Below, in pieces: positions 1 through 11,362 of a stretch of 64,000 bases of DNA (position 1 is the first letter of the stretch; each line of letters opens with the position of its first letter). This stretch comes from Melampsora larici-populina 98AG31 (taxonomy: Eukaryota > Basidiomycota > Pucciniomycetes > Pucciniales > Melampsoraceae). The position numbers and the translations under genes are program-made. The notes under the pieces are model-generated. The model ran no database searches, was not told the origin of the DNA, and saw only the letters and a list, made by a program, of their open reading frames with translations. The stretch lies in NCBI RefSeq assembly GCF_000204055.1, contig NW_006768781.1, positions 145,392 through 209,391 of the forward strand, in the 5' to 3' direction.

Positions 1-234
1 ACATTTCTACAAACGGTAGTGCGGCTGTGGATGCCCAGGTGCGGTTTCGCCGCCTTTGGGCCGCGTCAGCTGCCATTCAGAGGGCGAGGCAGGTGCATCC
101 GCAGCTTTCGATGTTTACATGTGCAAGCTCACCCACATGCTAGCCGCTCACTATGATTCGAAACGCACAGTGGCGAAGGTCTCCTGTGCGAAGCGAGACA
201 ACCTATCCAACTACAAACACATTTCCAGCTTGAC

Positions 235-1913
235 ATGGCAAAATTCAAATCAGAGGCACCACGAAAACGTCCACGACATGATCCTCTCGCAGTCCAACTC
301 ACTCAAGATGAACTCGGCCCAGGCAAAGTTTCGGCGCTCGGTCGGAGGACCAAAAGAAAGCAGGAGCGAGGTCAAGAGGTCAGTAGGCCTCCCAGCTCGA
401 AAACCCACATGATGGCATGCTTCAGCGAGGAATTTCTCAATACTGATGCTGGTATGTCAACCCGAATCAGGCAGTACTAGACGGCAAAGCCTCCCAGAAG
501 ATTCTGGCGATCGCCAAGGAGCAGCAAGATGAAATGGCACACGATTCCTCTGATGAAGATGACGAAGAGGTTCAACTTGAGTGCGTTTCAATGTCATGAA
601 CGTCCTTTATGTCCTAATTAGAATGTGATTTATGCAGTGCGCGGCTTGTGGCTCGTCAAGTAGCCAATGGTTTGACCGGGTCCGACGATGAGGAAGAAGA
701 AGAATGGAAGGGCTTCGGTAGTGGTGACGAGGAAGAGGAGGAGTATGAAGAGATTGTAATGATCAACCTCTTCACTAGCTTTTCGGTATATTCTGACCTG
801 ATGATCTGCTTGGCTTCAACCACAGGAAATTGATGAAGGAGATCAAGTAATCCTCGACAGTTTTGGACAGGGTGGCTCGCGGAATTTGGCTGACTTGATC
901 ATGCAAAAACTAGAGGAACACGAGCAGCTCAATCAGTCTGCTGATAAGGGGAAAGGTCTGTAAAATCCCCATCGGGATAGCTTGATGCGTGCTGATTGCG
1001 CCTCGTGTTATGTGGTTGTCGAATATTTAGGTCGTGAGCAAGAGGAGATGTCTGGCGGTCTTGATCCCAAGATTATCGAAGTCTATACCAAAGTAGGACA
1101 ATTATTATCCCGATACAAATCAGGCCCACTGCCAAAAGCCTTCAAGATTATCCCATCATTGAGAAATTGGTTCCAAATCCTCGAAATCACTCAACCTGAA
1201 AGTTGGACACCTCATGCGACCCTTTCTGCTACTCGAATCTTTGCAAGTAACTTGGACCCCAAGCATTGTCAAAAGTTCTATCGCACAATCCTCTATGAAC
1301 GAGTTAGAGAAGAGATAGGCGAAACGGGTAAACTAACGGTGCAGTTGTACATGGCTCTGAAAAAAGCTATCTATAAACCCGCTGCTTTCTTCAAAGGACT
1401 CCTTTTTCCTTTGTGCGAGGTGCGTACTTGCGTCTTGGTTATCTTACTGGTACATCCCTAACGTGTCTGTTTTATGTACAGAGCGGGACGTGTACATTAA
1501 AGGAAGCTGTGATCATCGGTTCCGTCTTGACCAAAGTATCCATCCCTGTACTTCATTCGGCGGCGGCGCTCATGAAATTGGCCGACATGGAATATACCGG
1601 CCCGACCTCGGTATTCATCCGGGTGCTACTCGACAAAAAGTATGCTCTACCATACAAGGTTGTGGATGCGCTTGTCTTCCATTTCATCCGGTTCAAACGG
1701 GAACAGAGGGAACTTCCCGTTCTGTGGCATCAATCTTTCCTCGTGTTTGTCCAGCGATACAAGGCTGATTTGACAGCTGAGCAGAAAGAAGCCCTACTTG
1801 ACGTGCTTCGGGTCAAGGTACATGCTCAAATTACTCCCGAGATCAGACGTGAAATCGTCCATAGTGTTGCGAGGGGCGAGGAAGTTGAAATGGAGGATGT
1901 AGAGATGCTATGA
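235..1913 (+). CDS. ENP1: Bystin / ENP1, 40S ribosome-assembly factor
   Basis: Bystin/Enp1 binds pre-40S particles and U3 snoRNP and is needed for 18S rRNA processing and small-subunit export; it acts in the nucleolus, nucleus and cytoplasm. I read six exons: 235-378, 471-580, 638-755, 826-955, 1031-1419 and 1482-1913, all with GT-AG introns of 57-92 nt, totalling 440 aa, close to yeast Enp1 (about 480 aa). The N-terminus is basic (RKRPRHDPL), followed by the family block [17 protein letters not shown], then long acidic Asp/Glu runs. The conserved bystin domain fills the C-terminal half ([89 protein letters not shown]). No break is seen. It is one of two clear host housekeeping genes here. 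Family assignment is secure; the first intron's acceptor (470 versus 474) is the least certain junction. Confidence 0.93.
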
Positions 1914-2916
1914 TAGATATATGGTTTCATCATTGGTCTATTCCAAACCCGTCCGGCGGCATTTGGGTCTACGATTCAATGTCATCTTTATATACCCGTG
2001 TAGGCTTTTTCAGGATGTCTTTGTGATACTCTTCGACACGGTTTTTTTCTGCAAATGAGCCTCTTTAAGCTTGCATTCTGTCAACTATTCATTGCATGTT
2101 ATTCCTCTGCCGCCCGCGGGACAAGCTGGATTATTGCCCGTTTGATTGCGTGTCTTCCTGACAGATAGGGAATGTGATCTTGGAGGAGATCTTGATCAAT
2201 GCTTGTACTTTGTTTGTATGCGGGGAGCAAAAAGCTCTCATCGCTGAGAACTCTGGGCTGCCCCTACTATGTACAAGATGTTTTGTCCAATCTCAAAACC
2301 AAGAAAAATCACATATCTGTTTAGAGGACGTAAACAAAGGGAGATGAAAAATGGGACTGTGTAATGTGTCATGGTGCAAAATCGTGCGAAGCATAGTTAC
2401 GCGCCTAGTCCAGGACCCTTACAAGATTGCAATGTTCAAAGATAACTAATGAGATCTATAAGACCCTCAATACCAAGACAAGTCTTCGTTTCTTTGTGGA
2501 AAACTGAGTTGCTTGCAACTTCATATGTAGAGGTAATACACTTAGACAAGGGTGGTTGTTTGTTGTTTATAGATCCTCGCAAGGTGTGATGGTGGATACA
2601 CACAAGTATTTATCTTCTTCTGCTTGTCCTTCCTGATATAAGATCATCTAATGTATAAAAAGCACCAGAACTTATCCAAGTCTCCCTCCTGAGTAGTCGA
2701 GTCGGGAGGCAGGGACGTTCATCGACTACACGGGAGGGAGTCACTTTGATCAGTTGACCCTCCATCTGTCAATTTGACCTTTCATCCTTGTTCCAAATTT
2801 TAACAAAGACTCATCAAAGATAACAAAAAAGGGGAAGAGTAAACACAGTGTCGCAGCGCGGGACTGTTACAGCCGTTGTGAGAATCATCGGTAAGTTTTC
2901 AGGTAATGTGTGTCGC
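1914..2916. other. Intergenic region, no gene seen
   Basis: This holds the ENP1 3' flank and AT-rich spacer with no convincing coding sequence. An imperfect hairpin lies at about 2684-2741 (ctccctcctgagtagtcga against the complement of tcgactacacgggagggag). The stretch from about 2866 (ttacagccgttgtgagaatca) may already belong to the outer end of the neighbouring KDZ element, because a similar string recurs near 58375-58395. Confidence 0.5.
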
Positions 2917-3159
2917 CGAGTTTTCACCACTGGCTACTCATACAGCTGGTACTCAGACAGTAGTCTGGGCACCCCTGTATGGCTGTCTGAGACACTCTTT
3001 CCCTACCAGCCTCGACCAGGCGCGGCCAGACCAGTTTGAACCCTACTAAGGACTTAACCCCCCCACCCCAAAAGTCAAACCCCACCCCAAGTACCGTCTG
3101 AGGTACCGGTTCACCCTCGATTCCCTGAGCCGACCTCAACTTCACTCTGTGAGTCAACA
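2917..3159 (+). repeat. Left TIR of KDZ element
   Basis: From cgagttttcaccactggcta to ctctgtgagtcaaca this matches the reverse complement of 13477-13724 with only scattered differences. It includes a C-run segment (ttaacccccccaccccaaaa) paired with the G-run on the right side. Confidence 0.85.
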
Positions 3160-3503
3160 AGTCAGCACAGGTGTATCATCCGATCTATCAACTCATGCAC
3201 CTTCGATCAATCAACTCATGCAGCTTCGATCAATCAACTACACGCACCTCCAAGGTTCAATGAATCCCCTCACGACTCACGTGGCTTATGGCCGTCATCG
3301 CACCGCTAACAAGGCTTACGATCCTTTTAGATTTCTCTCCTCAAAAGGAGAACAATATATCATTTCCTCTGTACGTTGTCACCTTCACTCATGAAAATTT
3401 CTCACTCAATTTTTGTTTCTCACTTTTTGTCTCTTCGTCTTATCATCATATCTATCTTTCAATTTTATTGACAACCTTCTCACTATTTGTTACTGTAGTA
3501 CAC

Positions 3504-6500
3504 ATGGGTGGCAAACGCATTACTCGATTCTTTACCTCTTTGTCGGCTTCTACTCCTAAACGTCAGCAACGTACTCCCCAAGCTGAAGCCGAGTTCAAGA
3601 GAACTGCTGAAAAGCGGCAAGAACGGCTTAATCAGATTATCAATCCTCCTCCTCGTATCCCTGCTCCTGCTCCACCACCACCACCAGAATGGGCCGAGAT
3701 TGTCGGCAACGATGATCATGCCTGGATTGATGAGCCAGATGACAACGATGAAGATGGCGAAGTAGTTAGACCATCACAATATGTACGCCGCCGACAGTAT
3801 CGAAAGTACTTTGCTAAACGTCAAGACTTCTTTCGCGAATGGGCTCATCTCGAGGATCAAATGATGGCTACGTACCTATACTGCCAGCATACCACGAAAA
3901 ATTGGACAACCCAAGAGTCGTATCACGAAGTCAAACCTAGTGGATGTTCCTGTTCTCCCAACGATCATCATCCTCCACGCCAAATTGATTTGATTGACGT
4001 ACTCGGTAAGTACTTTCTTATACGACTTGATTGAGATGATCAACAGCTGACCTGACTTTTCTATACAGGACATCAAAGTCCGTCCATGAGCTTCTGCAAG
4101 TGTCAACCAGAAGTTATCCAGCTACTTCACCGAGGATACATAGCCAGCTCGCCTTCCAAGCCCCGCACAGCGTTCTCGGTCCGTTACATTCAGCTCTACC
4201 ACGACCTATGGGAACAATCCGGGCTCAACAAGAGCGGATATGTTCAAGGACTTATCAAATTCATCTCTAGACGTACTCGCCGCCAACTCACAGCTCGAGG
4301 TATCCAACAAAAATCTCGTATTCTCAGGGTGCCATTTTCCAATGCACACGATGTCTATGCCCGAATTTCCCGTCTTCAAACCTCTCTGCTTCATGTCGTT
4401 ATGCTACATACAAAGGAAGAATTATGGGCAGCCAAGTGTGCCCAATGTTTCGGCCCAGCTGAAGGTGAAGATCCGACTGATCAAGATTTCTTCAGCATCT
4501 TCTGCATGGATGGAAACTTCCAGCATCGACACAATACCGAAGCCAGTAAGGATCAACCGCTCGATGCTGAATATCCCTCCATCTTTGTCAAGCCGACCGA
4601 CATTCAAAGAAACGAGGTTGTTCTAGAAACAACATCTAATGTTGTTCTTGAAGGTGGACACGTGCGTCACTCACATTTAATTCAATTAGTAGTTAAACTA
4701 CTCAATACTCATATTTCTAACTGTCCTTTGCAGAATGTGTGTTCTGACTCTCACAAAGCGGCTAATGATCTCAGGAACACATCTACATGGGCGCATTGTG
4801 ACGATACTGGTCTTTTTGCAGCCTCATGCCGACACGATGTACCGTTACGGATTGCTAATATATATAAAACTGGTGAAAAGTAAGTCACAGCTTTACTAGT
4901 TTCATTTACATATACTAATACTTTTGTTTCTTTCTCCAGGCTCTACTATCCAATCGCTGTGATTCAGTCCATTCTCAAGGACTTCCCCGGCAAGAGATTT
5001 GGTGTTCTTTATGACATAGGGTGTCATCTCGAGAGGCACCTCAAGTGTGTAAGTACCATCTTTACTAGTATTGTTTTAAATAGTAGCTGATTATGTTGAT
5101 TGATATGTCTGCCAGCGCGACCTGCTAGCACAGAGCACAGTTGGAGTTTGCTACATCTGTTTTCCACGCGTATGTACACGAGTGGAAATTCCAGATCCGG
5201 TACAATCCAAGATACAATGACAACTGGGGACTATCCGATGGCAAAGGTCTCGAACGATTCTGGTCTTTTTTATCAGCCTTGGTCCCATATCTGCGAACTT
5301 CAACCAGGGCTCATCGATTTTGGGCCATCAGTGACCGAACCGAACATTATACAAAGGTGCTCCTAGAAAGCAGCGGTAAGTCATGATCATTTTGACTTTA
5401 TTTTATAAATTTTCTAACTGAAATGGTATTTTTAGGCAAATGGCTTTTGACCCGAATGCAACAGGCTCATGAAACTGTCAAGAAGAGTCAGACTCTATTG
5501 ACTAACATCTATGCATTCCCGAATCCTTATCAACCAGGCCATCTTTATACTGAGGACTTCTTCGACAAACAATGGAAAGATCAAAGAGAAGCAATCGTTA
5601 GCCCAAAGGTTCAACAAGAAATACAAAAACTCGAACTTGGCAAACTCCTTTGTCTAGAAGCCGAACATGATAAGGCGTGGTACGTTATTTTGTCTCACTC
5701 CGATTCAATCATTGTGTCTCACATGAGATAATCTTTTGTTTTTATAGGCAGACATTGATTCACACTCCTGAACAAGCGATTGCTCGGGCTCGGTTGGTTG
5801 GTGACCTTCAAAAAAGGATTGCAGCTCAAAGGAGAAAGGTTGGTTCGGACGCAATGACTAATGATTTATCTGGTGAGTAGGTAGGAAATTTTTATCAGTA
5901 ACCTATGTACACTAACACAATACCACACTTGTATCAGAAAAACATACGAATTTGTTATTGAAACTTTGGTATTCCAAAACGGCGATGCGACAGCTCTTCC
6001 TTGCTCTGAAGGAGGAGAAACATCCTCTTGAGATTGTACAGCAAGTTGGAATGTCAACTAAACTAGGTAAGTACAGTACATCTTGAATCATTACATCAAT
6101 TACTAATAGTACTCATTTCATAGGTCAGCGTGGTCAACAGAAGGTATTAGCTGCCATCAAGACTTGTGCTGCCAAGTTACAACCGGCGCTTGACATCTAC
6201 AGCGAAAACCTGACAGGCTACAAGGCCGCCTTCCCTGATCGTCCTGCACCGAGACCAATCACCTTTGACAAGCTCTTAGCCATCGAGGCCGATGACGCAT
6301 TTTGGAACGACGGCCTCTTTACATATGACGATCAGCCATGGGCAATCGATACACCCACTCAGACTGGGATGTGTGCATTGGCCCGCTTTCGGCGAGGTAA
6401 AGAAGAGATCCGACGTCTACAATGGGAGACTCGCCGACTTATGCGATGGATGACAAGTGAATTTCGAAACCTTCAAGATCTCCTTCTACTCATTGGAGGA

Positions 6501-7826
6501 AACCACCCCGTTGGAGCACAATCCCCATCAACTCAAGCTCGACTCAACTCATTCCTGGACCAGCCAAGTTTGAACTCTCTGTCACTTGACACTACACAAA
6601 ATGTCATCTTTACCCGGCGGTAAAGAAAACTACTGACATAGAAAAGTCCTGAGGCAACAGGAAGAGAGCTAAAAATCTGAAAAAATATGCACCTTGTTCC
6701 TAGATGTTGGGGCGTCATGACACATATTTTTTTGTATTTTACACACAGATATTGGTTAATGTACTAACAATAAAGGCTGAGAATCATCAAAAACCCACCT
6801 GTAACAATACCTGAAATTTGGCCCTTGACTTTGAAGACAGGATTTTGGAATCTTCAAACATCAATAACTTTTGCAGTTCTGAATCAAATCACTCGATTTG
6901 AAGTGCATTAAAAAGGTGAGCCTTTCCTCTACATTTTTCATTGAGACATCACATCTGTAGCTGGTCTAAAAAAGATCCTACAGAGCTATTCATGCAGAAC
7001 TGTTTGAACATATGTAGAGTGTTTAAATGAATAGATAGCACCTTACCAACATTATGAAGTGTGAAGGAGAATAGTTCAGCTTTTGAATGAACCAAAGATC
7101 GAGTTATTTGGAGCAGAATTGCAAAAGTTATTGAAGTTTTTAGACCACAAAATATTGTCTTCATACTCATGACCCAAATTTCAGGTATTGTTACATGTGA
7201 GTTTTTGATGATTTTCAGCATTTATTGTTAGTACATAAACCAATATCTGCGTGTAAAATACAAAAAAATACTCATCATGACGCCCCAACATCTAGGAGCA
7301 AGGTGCATATTTTTTCAGATTTTTAGCTCTCTTCCTGTTGCCTCAGGACTTTTCTATGTCAGTAGTTTTCTTTACCGCCCGGTAAAGATTACATTTGGTG
7401 TAGTGTGAGGAACGAACAATAGCGGTGAAGGTGATCATTCATAAAGAGTTTAACAATCTATGCCAGCTTTACAAAAGTTGGAACTTTGACATCCTGGAAG
7501 TGTTCCAAATGTTGACTTCCACCCAGCCTGGTGATGCCTCTTTAATTCGTACGTGGCATTATCAGGTGGCGCAAGTGTTATATCTTGACAATCAAGAGCA
7601 CTCCTCCATGATCGACGGCGATTTTGAGACTGTTATTGATGGAGTACAGGCATTCTACAACATAGCCCCTGAATTTCGGTACGATGAAATGGCCTTAGAC
7701 AGGATGGAAGAAAATGTTCCAGAGGAGCCAGATGAGGATGAGTTTCCGGGAGATGAAGATATTGAAGTTGTTTATGAAAAGTTTATGCATTTAGATGAGA
7801 TACATGATGTGCTGCGGGAAACTTAA
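3504..7826 (+). pseudogene. KDZ transposase, split by a palindromic element
   Basis: This is the transposase expected to cut and rejoin the KDZ element. I read nine exons: 3504-4005, 4069-4661, 4734-4879, 4940-5048, 5129-5375, 5436-5679, 5748-5872, 5938-6066 and 6124-7826, the last interrupted by 6590-7405. With the insert and one tga duplication removed the frame is continuous, about 992 aa. Motifs in order: a Pro-rich N-terminus; a Cys cluster with CSCSPND and FCKCQPE near residues 150-180 (KDZ-associated CxC type); FCMDGNFQHRHN near 313; DTGLFAASCRHDVPL near 397; LYDIGCHLERHL near 438; GLERFWSFL near 490; then a helical C-terminus ending in an acidic tail. Asp/Glu residues in these blocks fit the proposed catalytic set. 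The exon-5 acceptor is ambiguous: the reading after 5116 needs a one-base shift near 5140, while an acceptor at 5128 avoids it. Confidence 0.88.
6590..7405. mobile_element. 816-bp palindromic (fold-back) element, copy 1
   Basis: It begins cactacacaaaatg and ends catttggtgtagtg, and its arms are imperfect inverted repeats of roughly 340 bp each (for example aaaatctgaaaaaatatgca on the left and its complement on the right). It is flanked by the 3-bp duplication tga (6587-6589 and 7406-7408). It has no coding capacity, so it is non-autonomous. A second copy of exactly the same length lies at 57158-57973. The CACTA-like termini and 3-bp duplication suggest mobilisation by a CMC/Plavaka-type transposase; that is inference. 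Confidence 0.9.
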
Positions 7827-8340
7827 GCTGGTGATGATATTGATGAATAGTTTAAGTGTCTTATGAATTGTTTAGTAGTGTTATAATTCACAATTATAAG
7901 GTTTCTATCAAATGATTAGTTGTGTTAAAATTTACAAAGAATCTTCCAAAGAAGATGAGTGGGTTTGTTAGTAAGTATTCTTGTACTAAAATAAAATGTT
8001 TTTGCAATCTATGTCCTGCTTGATATCTTGAGAGTTCAAAAATTTATACCAATCCCCCAAAAAAAGGTTTTGATATTGAAATTGGAGATTAGACAAAAGT
8101 GAACATTTGTCTAATCTCCAAGTAGGTAATTTGAGGCTGATTTGAGGTAGTAGAATAAGGTGACCCATACATTCACAACAGCTGTTGTGGTGCCAAACAA
8201 AAGCTTCAGAGTAGTGGAGAAGGATAGGGAGATTTGAGAGTTACATATGACACATGAAATGTGCAATAAATGGCTCAATGGCCGGATGAAACAGGAGTGA
8301 TTTTTTGCCAAAATTGGTTAACAAAGCAAAATATTTGTAT
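7827..8340. repeat. AT-rich spacer with a perfect short hairpin
   Basis: This follows the transposase stop codon. The only clear structure is a perfect 16-bp stem, ttggagattagacaaa at 8082-8097 and its complement at 8106-8121, with an 8-nt loop. It could be a transcript terminator structure or a fold-back remnant. No gene is seen. Confidence 0.6.
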
Positions 8341-9370
8341 GAAGATGGAGAGTTATGAAAAAAGTTCAAAATGAAACTCAACTTGAAATTAAAAGTTGGT
8401 CACGCACGCGAGGCAAAAAGTCCATATTGCACCATCTTCAATGAGTTTGGAGCAGTTTTATACCAGAGCGGGAGGTGAAAGTGTGTTTTTGGGGTGAGAA
8501 CATGCAAATAAGTATAAGAAGATGTGGAGTTATGAAAAAAATTCAAAATAAGACTCAACTTGAAATTAAAAGTTGGTCACGTACGCGAAGAAATTAGGCC
8601 ATATTGCACCATCTTCAATGAGTTTGGAGCAGTTTTATACCAGAGTGGGAAGCCAAAGTGTGTTTTTGGGGTGAGAACACATAAATATTTGTATGAAGAT
8701 GTGGAGTTATGAAAAAAGTGCAAAATAAGACTCAACTTGAAATTAAATTTTGGTCACGTACGCGGCGAAATTAGGCCAATTTCGACCATCTTCGTGGCCT
8801 TTGGATCACTTTTATGGTTGATGATCAACACGATTTTACTTGGAAAGACTTGTCACGATTTTTCCCAAAATCAAACATGACCACTTTTGACTGATTTTTG
8901 AGGCTAAAATGATCCCAAACTCATTGAAGATGGTGCAATATGGACTTTTTGCCTCGCGTACGTGACCAAAATTTAATTTCAAGTTGAGTTTTATTTTGAA
9001 CTTTTTTCATAACTCTCCATCTTCATACTAATATTTATGTGTTCTCACCCCAAAAACACACTTTGGCTTCCCACTCTGGTATAAAACTGCTCCAAACTCA
9101 TTGAAGATGGTGCAATATGGCCTAATTTCGTCGCGTACGTGACCAACTTTTAATTTCAAGTTGAGTTTCATTTTGAACTTTTTCCATAACCCTTCATCTT
9201 CTTATACTTATTTGCATGTTCTCACCCCAAAAACACACTTTCACCTCCCGCTCTGGTATAAAACTGCTCCAAACTCATTGAAGATGGTGCAATATGGCCT
9301 AATCTCGTCGCGTAAGTGACCAACTTTTAATTTCAAGTTGAGTCTTATTTTGCACTTTTTTTATAACTTT
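8341..9370. repeat. Fold-back array of about 178-bp repeats in both arms
   Basis: The left arm holds three tandem units starting near 8341, 8519 and 8694, each with gagttatgaaaaaa, aactcaacttgaaatta, ggtcacgtacgcg, ccatattgcaccatcttcaa and a gtgtgtttttggggtgagaac segment. The right arm (about 8880-9370) carries the same units in reverse complement. The centre is near 8830-8870. The whole could form a very long cruciform or RNA hairpin. It lies between the two genes of the KDZ element. No coding sequence is evident. Confidence 0.85.
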
Positions 9371-9865
9371 ACTCCTTGATACTGATATCATCCTCTTTTG
9401 ACCAAATCCGGGAGAAAAACACCTGTTTTCTCTTTATACTTCAAGCTACATTGGTGATAGAAGTTGTTTCGTGTATGTGGTGGGTAGGATTCACATTTTG
9501 ACCACCTTGACAAATATTCCAAAATTGCCCTTGGTTGTTAAAACATTTGAACATATAAGGATGTTTTGTATGTATGTATATGACAGAGGCGACAACGGCG
9601 CAAATTTTGCAAAGTTACCTTTTTACGTGTTACCAAAATTTTACAAGTACTACACACGTGTAAGTTGTGATGACTTGCTCTTGATAAAATCAAAGTACCT
9701 CTTGATCTCATACTCTCATCAAAATCGACACAGACACACCACATTGTTTGTTCACTTACCAGCCTGGCCTTTTCAAGTTTAGCAGTTCAGTGGGTTATAC
9801 TAGTCCTGCTTCTCTTTCTTCACACTTTTCCTGACATTTGTTTTCCAATCGAACCCACCGAAGCC
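9371..9865. other. Spacer, no gene supported
   Basis: The open frames here (for example 9471-9782) show no recognisable family and no composition that separates them from noise. This may be the promoter or upstream remnant belonging to the Gag-like ORF that follows. Confidence 0.4.
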
Positions 9866-10486
9866 ATGCGATCCATCGCACCCAAACAATCAACTCCCCA
9901 TAACTTGATAGATGATTGGAAGTCTACCAGCTTTATTGCTTCTATACCTGCAACAGTAAGATCAGCCTGCGAATCGCTCAAAGACGATGGTTCCAACTTC
10001 CCCGATTGGGAGTTTCGCATTGTCAGCTTGATTGAGACCATCACGGGACTCAAAGGATATTTCGATGTTGATGGAACTGTGTGCACTGACCTACGCGGTG
10101 ACCAAATTATACGATACATGATTCAACATTCAATCTCAACTCAAATTGCTAGAAAGGTCACTAAATCGGCCGAATCGTCATCAGCTAAATCGTTCATGAT
10201 GGCCATCAAATCCAGGTTCTCGATTCCCAACCTCAGCGCAATCGTACAAGAGTTCAATCACCTCCATCTCACATCGGATTATGATGCAACACCATCCCCC
10301 CCATCATCAGAATCCGGGGACTGCTCAGTCTCCTGGCGTGGCTTCTACACAACAACACAAACGGCTGCATCGAACATAACTCAACACCAAAATCATCGAT
10401 CGGTTCAAACTTGTCTCTATCTTGTTGACATTGACGGCAAGTTATTCACTGCGGAGGAAGCGATACTAGGAGAAGTTCAAGACTAG
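9866..10486 (+). pseudogene. Stand-alone Copia Gag-like ORF, truncated
   Basis: This 206-codon ORF resembles the N-terminal part of the Copia Gag at 52631 in this window: LKDDGSNFPDWEFRIVSLIE here against LKADGSNYTKWEFKIGRCVD there, and its C-terminus (CLYLVDIDGKLFTAEEAILG) aligns with the segment just after that element's zinc knuckle (LNLIDANGTAFAVEATGV). The middle of Gag, including the CCHC knuckle, and all of Pol are missing. It is therefore an internally deleted Gag relic, or possibly a retained Gag-derived small gene. It lies inside the KDZ element. No LTR or target duplication was found around it. Confidence 0.6.
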
Positions 10487-11345
10487 TGATTCATCAACGC
10501 TGTAAGTCAAATCTTTACCAGATCTTTGACTACGAGTAGTATAACTAAGACTATTATACATTTATACATTCAGTTTTTGCCTACGCCTAAGGTGGAAATC
10601 AAACCCTAACCAAGGGACTCAAGTTTATTCAGAGTGTAGCAGTCAAATGTATTAGCAATCATGTTAAAGGGCGGATGAATCAGTTTTTTAAAGCAATTAT
10701 ATTTGGATTGATCAATTTTTCTAAGTCAGCTTTAGAGTTATTGTTTAGGTCGACTTTTTACTTGTTACTTTTGTTCTTCGTTGTTTTTGTTCTTTTTCTT
10801 TTTGATGTGACTTGCAATATAATTGAACATGTGCGGATATTACTCGTACCAAATGCAGCATATGGGCCACTAGAATCAGACAATCCTATCTGAGTACCTC
10901 CCCTCACAACCAATCGACCTGTTGCAGGTTTGATGTGAATATTCATTTCTCGCTCACTGTGTGTATGTATGAACCGTCGCAACTTTGCTTTTATCCATTG
11001 AATTGACTTTCATTTTTATTTCGTTTGTCAAGGCAATTTATTCTTTTGAACTCACTACGTGTTTACGTGTATATGTATGTAAAACAATAAGTAAGTCAGA
11101 CATTTCATATTGAGTCACTACGTGTATAAAAACAAAAATCACTACGTATGTATAGAAGTAAAAAAACAGATATTTAGTCACGCGTGTATATAGAAGTCAA
11201 GTGCAGACATTTCATATTGAGTCACTACAAGTGGAAGATCAAAACTAGAGTAGAGCACAGTTTTATTTCATTGAGTCACTACATATATATAAAAAAAGAC
11301 TACAGGCACTGCTACTTTTCAAAGACTACGGGTTAAAAAGAGGAC
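10487..11345. other. AT-rich region with short direct repeats
   Basis: No gene is supported. The string gacatttcatattgagtcactac occurs twice (about 11099 and 11206) with related tgagtcactac...gtgtata copies between 11110 and 11290, making a degenerate array of roughly 60-110 bp spacing. It lies just downstream of the minus-strand gene and may hold its 3' end. Confidence 0.45.
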
Positions 11346-11362
11346 ATGATGAAGCTATTTGA

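Noticed and set aside
56..412. 118-codon open frame overlapping the ENP1 start
   Set aside because: It overlaps the ENP1 first exon in another frame, has no recognisable motif and contradicts the well-supported ENP1 start at 235.
2924..3160. Open frames in both KDZ TIRs with similar protein sequence (for example SQTAIQGCPDYCLSTSCMSS)
   Set aside because: The similarity arises because the TIR DNA is duplicated; there is no independent evidence of coding.
9471..9782. 103-codon plus-strand ORF and its antisense partner
   Set aside because: No family resemblance, and poor fit to coding composition; left as spacer.
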